Source: JBBQYD01 sp942493075 (GTDB taxonomy: Bacteria > Verrucomicrobiota > Verrucomicrobiia > Limisphaerales > UBA8199). Taken from it: DNA of 64,000 nucleotides. The position numbers and the translations under genes were made by a program. Positions 62,638-64,000 of the stretch are shown here, piece by piece; the first letter of the stretch is position 1, and each line of letters begins with the position of its first letter. The stretch covers positions 4,588,001 to 4,652,000 of the forward strand of contig OW818681.1 of the NCBI GenBank assembly GCA_942493075.1, in the 5' to 3' direction. The notes beneath the pieces are model-generated. The model worked only from the letters and a program-made list of their open reading frames with translations, searched no databases and was not told where the DNA came from.

Positions 62638-64000
62638 ACGTGAGTTTGTCAACGTGTTACTGCGTGAGATGTACCTGGACCTGGCTGGCCTTACAGAGGG
62701 AAGCGCCACAAACGTTCTCAAGCCCATGCAGGCGGCTTACTGGATAGTGGACGGGTTGTACCAATCATACGAAACGACGAACCTTCAAGTGGAGATTGTG
62801 CTCGATGTACGAAGGATGTTTGGCCGAAATCAGCAAGTCCAGTTGCGAGAGAAGGCAGGAGAGCCGTTGTTCCAGAGTGTTAAATCGACCATCGACGCCG
62901 TCATGGATCGGGACAAAGCGGCCCTATTGTTCTCACGGGCAACTGAAGTAAAGGCTCAATTACATACAGGTCTGGACCTTGCGCGCATTGCAGGGGATCA
63001 CACTCGGGTTCACTACGAAGGATACTCTCCTCCACCCAAGAACGAAATGGCTCGTCGGGTGCGGAACGCTCGGGAGGCTATTCGCTGCTTCGAAACCGTA
63101 TTGTTACTCGATCCCACCAATCGCGAAGCCCGAGTATGCCTGGCCACCTGCCTGAGGAAGAGTTTCAACGATCGTTTCGATGACGCACGCGAATACTACC
63201 GGCAGGTGATTGACGCTCCGGTTGAGGACCAATGGTCCAGGATCGCGCGTGATGCGCTGGTTCGATCATTTGAGTGGCCAAACCCATCCCAGTCCAAAGT
63301 CCAGTGGTTTGTAAATGCGGCACAGAGCACAACGAACTCGACCGCGATTGCGTTCTACAAAGCTCAAATGAAGGAAGCATCCGAGGATGCAGTTCTTGAA
63401 CCCGGCACTCCCCAGGCAGAGCGCCTTGCAGAACAGCGGCTTTTCAAAAAGATCAAGGCTTTCGATGACCTCATCCACACTGGAAGTGGAATGTTCAGCG
63501 CCAGCATGGGAATGGACTATTTTGCTAGCGAATTAGGTGAAGCTCCGGCGGTATTCGCTCGCCGCCTGACCGATTTGTATCCGAAAATTAAAGTCCGTTT
63601 TCCCGATTTGGCGCCGTTCGCCCTCGCAAGCATTATCAGGTTTCAGGTGGATACCAATGCTGCGATTTTTGCAGAGTTCGAACGCACCCTGGAGTGGTGT
63701 GTGAACAATTCGAGCAAAATCCCTCAGAAAGGAACCACCTTTTGGTCACACCTTAACTCGGCAGTTTACTACTGGGCATCTGAACACAAATACCATGGAT
63801 TGGCTCTTAAGGTTTTAGAAGCAACTGGCCGTGCCGCCGCCTTTGATCCCGCTGCCAAAGGTCGTTTCGACGAGGATTATGAGCTTATGGAACTGGCGTT
63901 TTGCTATATGGATTGCCAGCGGTGGAGTAATGCGTTGAGCATCCTGGAGCCGCAAAGGAAGGGTCCCATCGAGATGAGTTCCGGAGGCACGTGGGGACCA
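62630..64000 (+). CDS. Continuation of the CsgG-like gene: TPR-like C-terminal part (partial)
   Basis: From the ATG at 62630 the frame is open for 457 codons to the window edge, and it is also open upstream to about 62573, in line with a fused gene. It starts MLEREFVNVLLREMYLDLAGLTEG. Around codons 130-180 it contains a TPR-like unit (NAREAIRCFETVLLLDPTNREARVCLATCL). The C-terminus lies outside. If the frameshift is real, translation may restart at 62630, where ATG overlaps the first frame's TGA by 8 bp. No known family name is given. Confidence 0.7.
   Translation, partial: MLEREFVNVLLREMYLDLAGLTEGSATNVLKPMQAAYWIVDGLYQSYETTNLQVEIVLDVRRMFGRNQQVQLREKAGEPLFQSVKSTIDAVMDRDKAALLFSRATEVKAQLHTGLDLARIAGDHTRVHYEGYSPPPKNEMARRVRNAREAIRCFETVLLLDPTNREARVCLATCLRKSFNDRFDDAREYYRQVIDAPVEDQWSRIARDALVRSFEWPNPSQSKVQWFVNAAQSTTNSTAIAFYKAQMKEASEDAVLEPGTPQAERLAEQRLFKKIKAFDDLIHTGSGMFSASMGMDYFASELGEAPAVFARRLTDLYPKIKVRFPDLAPFALASIIRFQVDTNAAIFAEFERTLEWCVNNSSKIPQKGTTFWSHLNSAVYYWASEHKYHGLALKVLEATGRAAAFDPAAKGRFDEDYELMELAFCYMDCQRWSNALSILEPQRKGPIEMSSGGTWGP

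Noticed and set aside
1..64000. tRNA genes, CRISPR arrays, rRNA
   Set aside because: No tRNA T-loop pattern, no regular spaced repeats and no rRNA-like tracts were seen; not a substitute for a covariance-model scan.

Overview
The window looks like the chromosome of a verrucomicrobial bacterium, probably of the Pedosphaera/Limisphaerales type. This is an inference from gene style, not from a marker gene. The evidence is very large secreted beta-rich proteins (autotransporter-associated beta-strand repeats, PA14/LamG, Ig plus beta-helix, tandem PPC-like domains with a thioredoxin domain), a lone pseudopilin-type protein whose body ends in an 'FADGSV' motif, RCC1 and EF-hand proteins, and several secreted proteins sharing a C-terminal module that ends in F-(F/Y)-R-(L/I). 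No rRNA, tRNA, CRISPR array or complete insertion sequence was recognised.

Layout. 1-5.3 kb: a partial beta-strand repeat surface protein and a divergent RCC1 protein. 5.4-8.6 kb: tyrS directly followed by two oligopeptide-type ABC ATPases without permeases. 8.8-18.1 kb: secreted proteins of unknown role, including a 1,611-residue protein with a caspase-like His/Cys dyad near its C terminus, a pseudopilin-like protein and a thioredoxin-fold protein. 18.1-18.8 kb: a Doc/AbrB toxin-antitoxin pair. 18.8-25.3 kb: a tightly coupled five-gene minus-strand operon (Fe-S protein, radical SAM enzyme, DUF116-polyprenyl synthase fusion, prenyltransferase-like alpha/alpha-barrel protein, squalene-hopene-cyclase-like enzyme with a DxDD motif), which looks like an uncharacterised isoprenoid pathway. 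25.5-33.6 kb: a plus-strand run of Nudix, sbcD, sbcC, then a type III polyketide synthase, a methyltransferase and an FAD oxidoreductase. 33.6-36.2 kb: an MBL-fold hydrolase, a 0.65-kb intergenic block full of palindromes and a 32-bp direct repeat, a DUF1697 protein and a RodZ-like protein. 36.6-42.5 kb: a chemoreceptor with a zinc-binding CZB domain between its two membrane segments, then treZ and a glycogen-debranching enzyme. 42.7-50.5 kb: an FmdB-like zinc ribbon, Nudix, four-EF-hand protein, subtilase, PQQ-type propeller, ada and ubiE/menG. 50.6-56.3 kb: a 1,428-residue secreted LamG protein and a SplB/PA0069-type radical SAM protein. 56.3-60.7 kb: a three-gene restriction-modification-like operon under a LexA/CI-type self-cleavable repressor with palindromic candidate operators. 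60.7-61.9 kb: non-coding sequence. 61.9-64 kb: a CsgG-like/TPR gene that appears split by a +1 frameshift and runs off the window.

Working picture. Two adjacent lipid or secondary-metabolite modules (isoprenoid cyclisation at 18.8-25.3 kb and type III PKS at 30.9-33.6 kb) are the most attractive candidates for an undescribed system. The repressor-controlled methylase/nuclease operon is the most likely defence locus.
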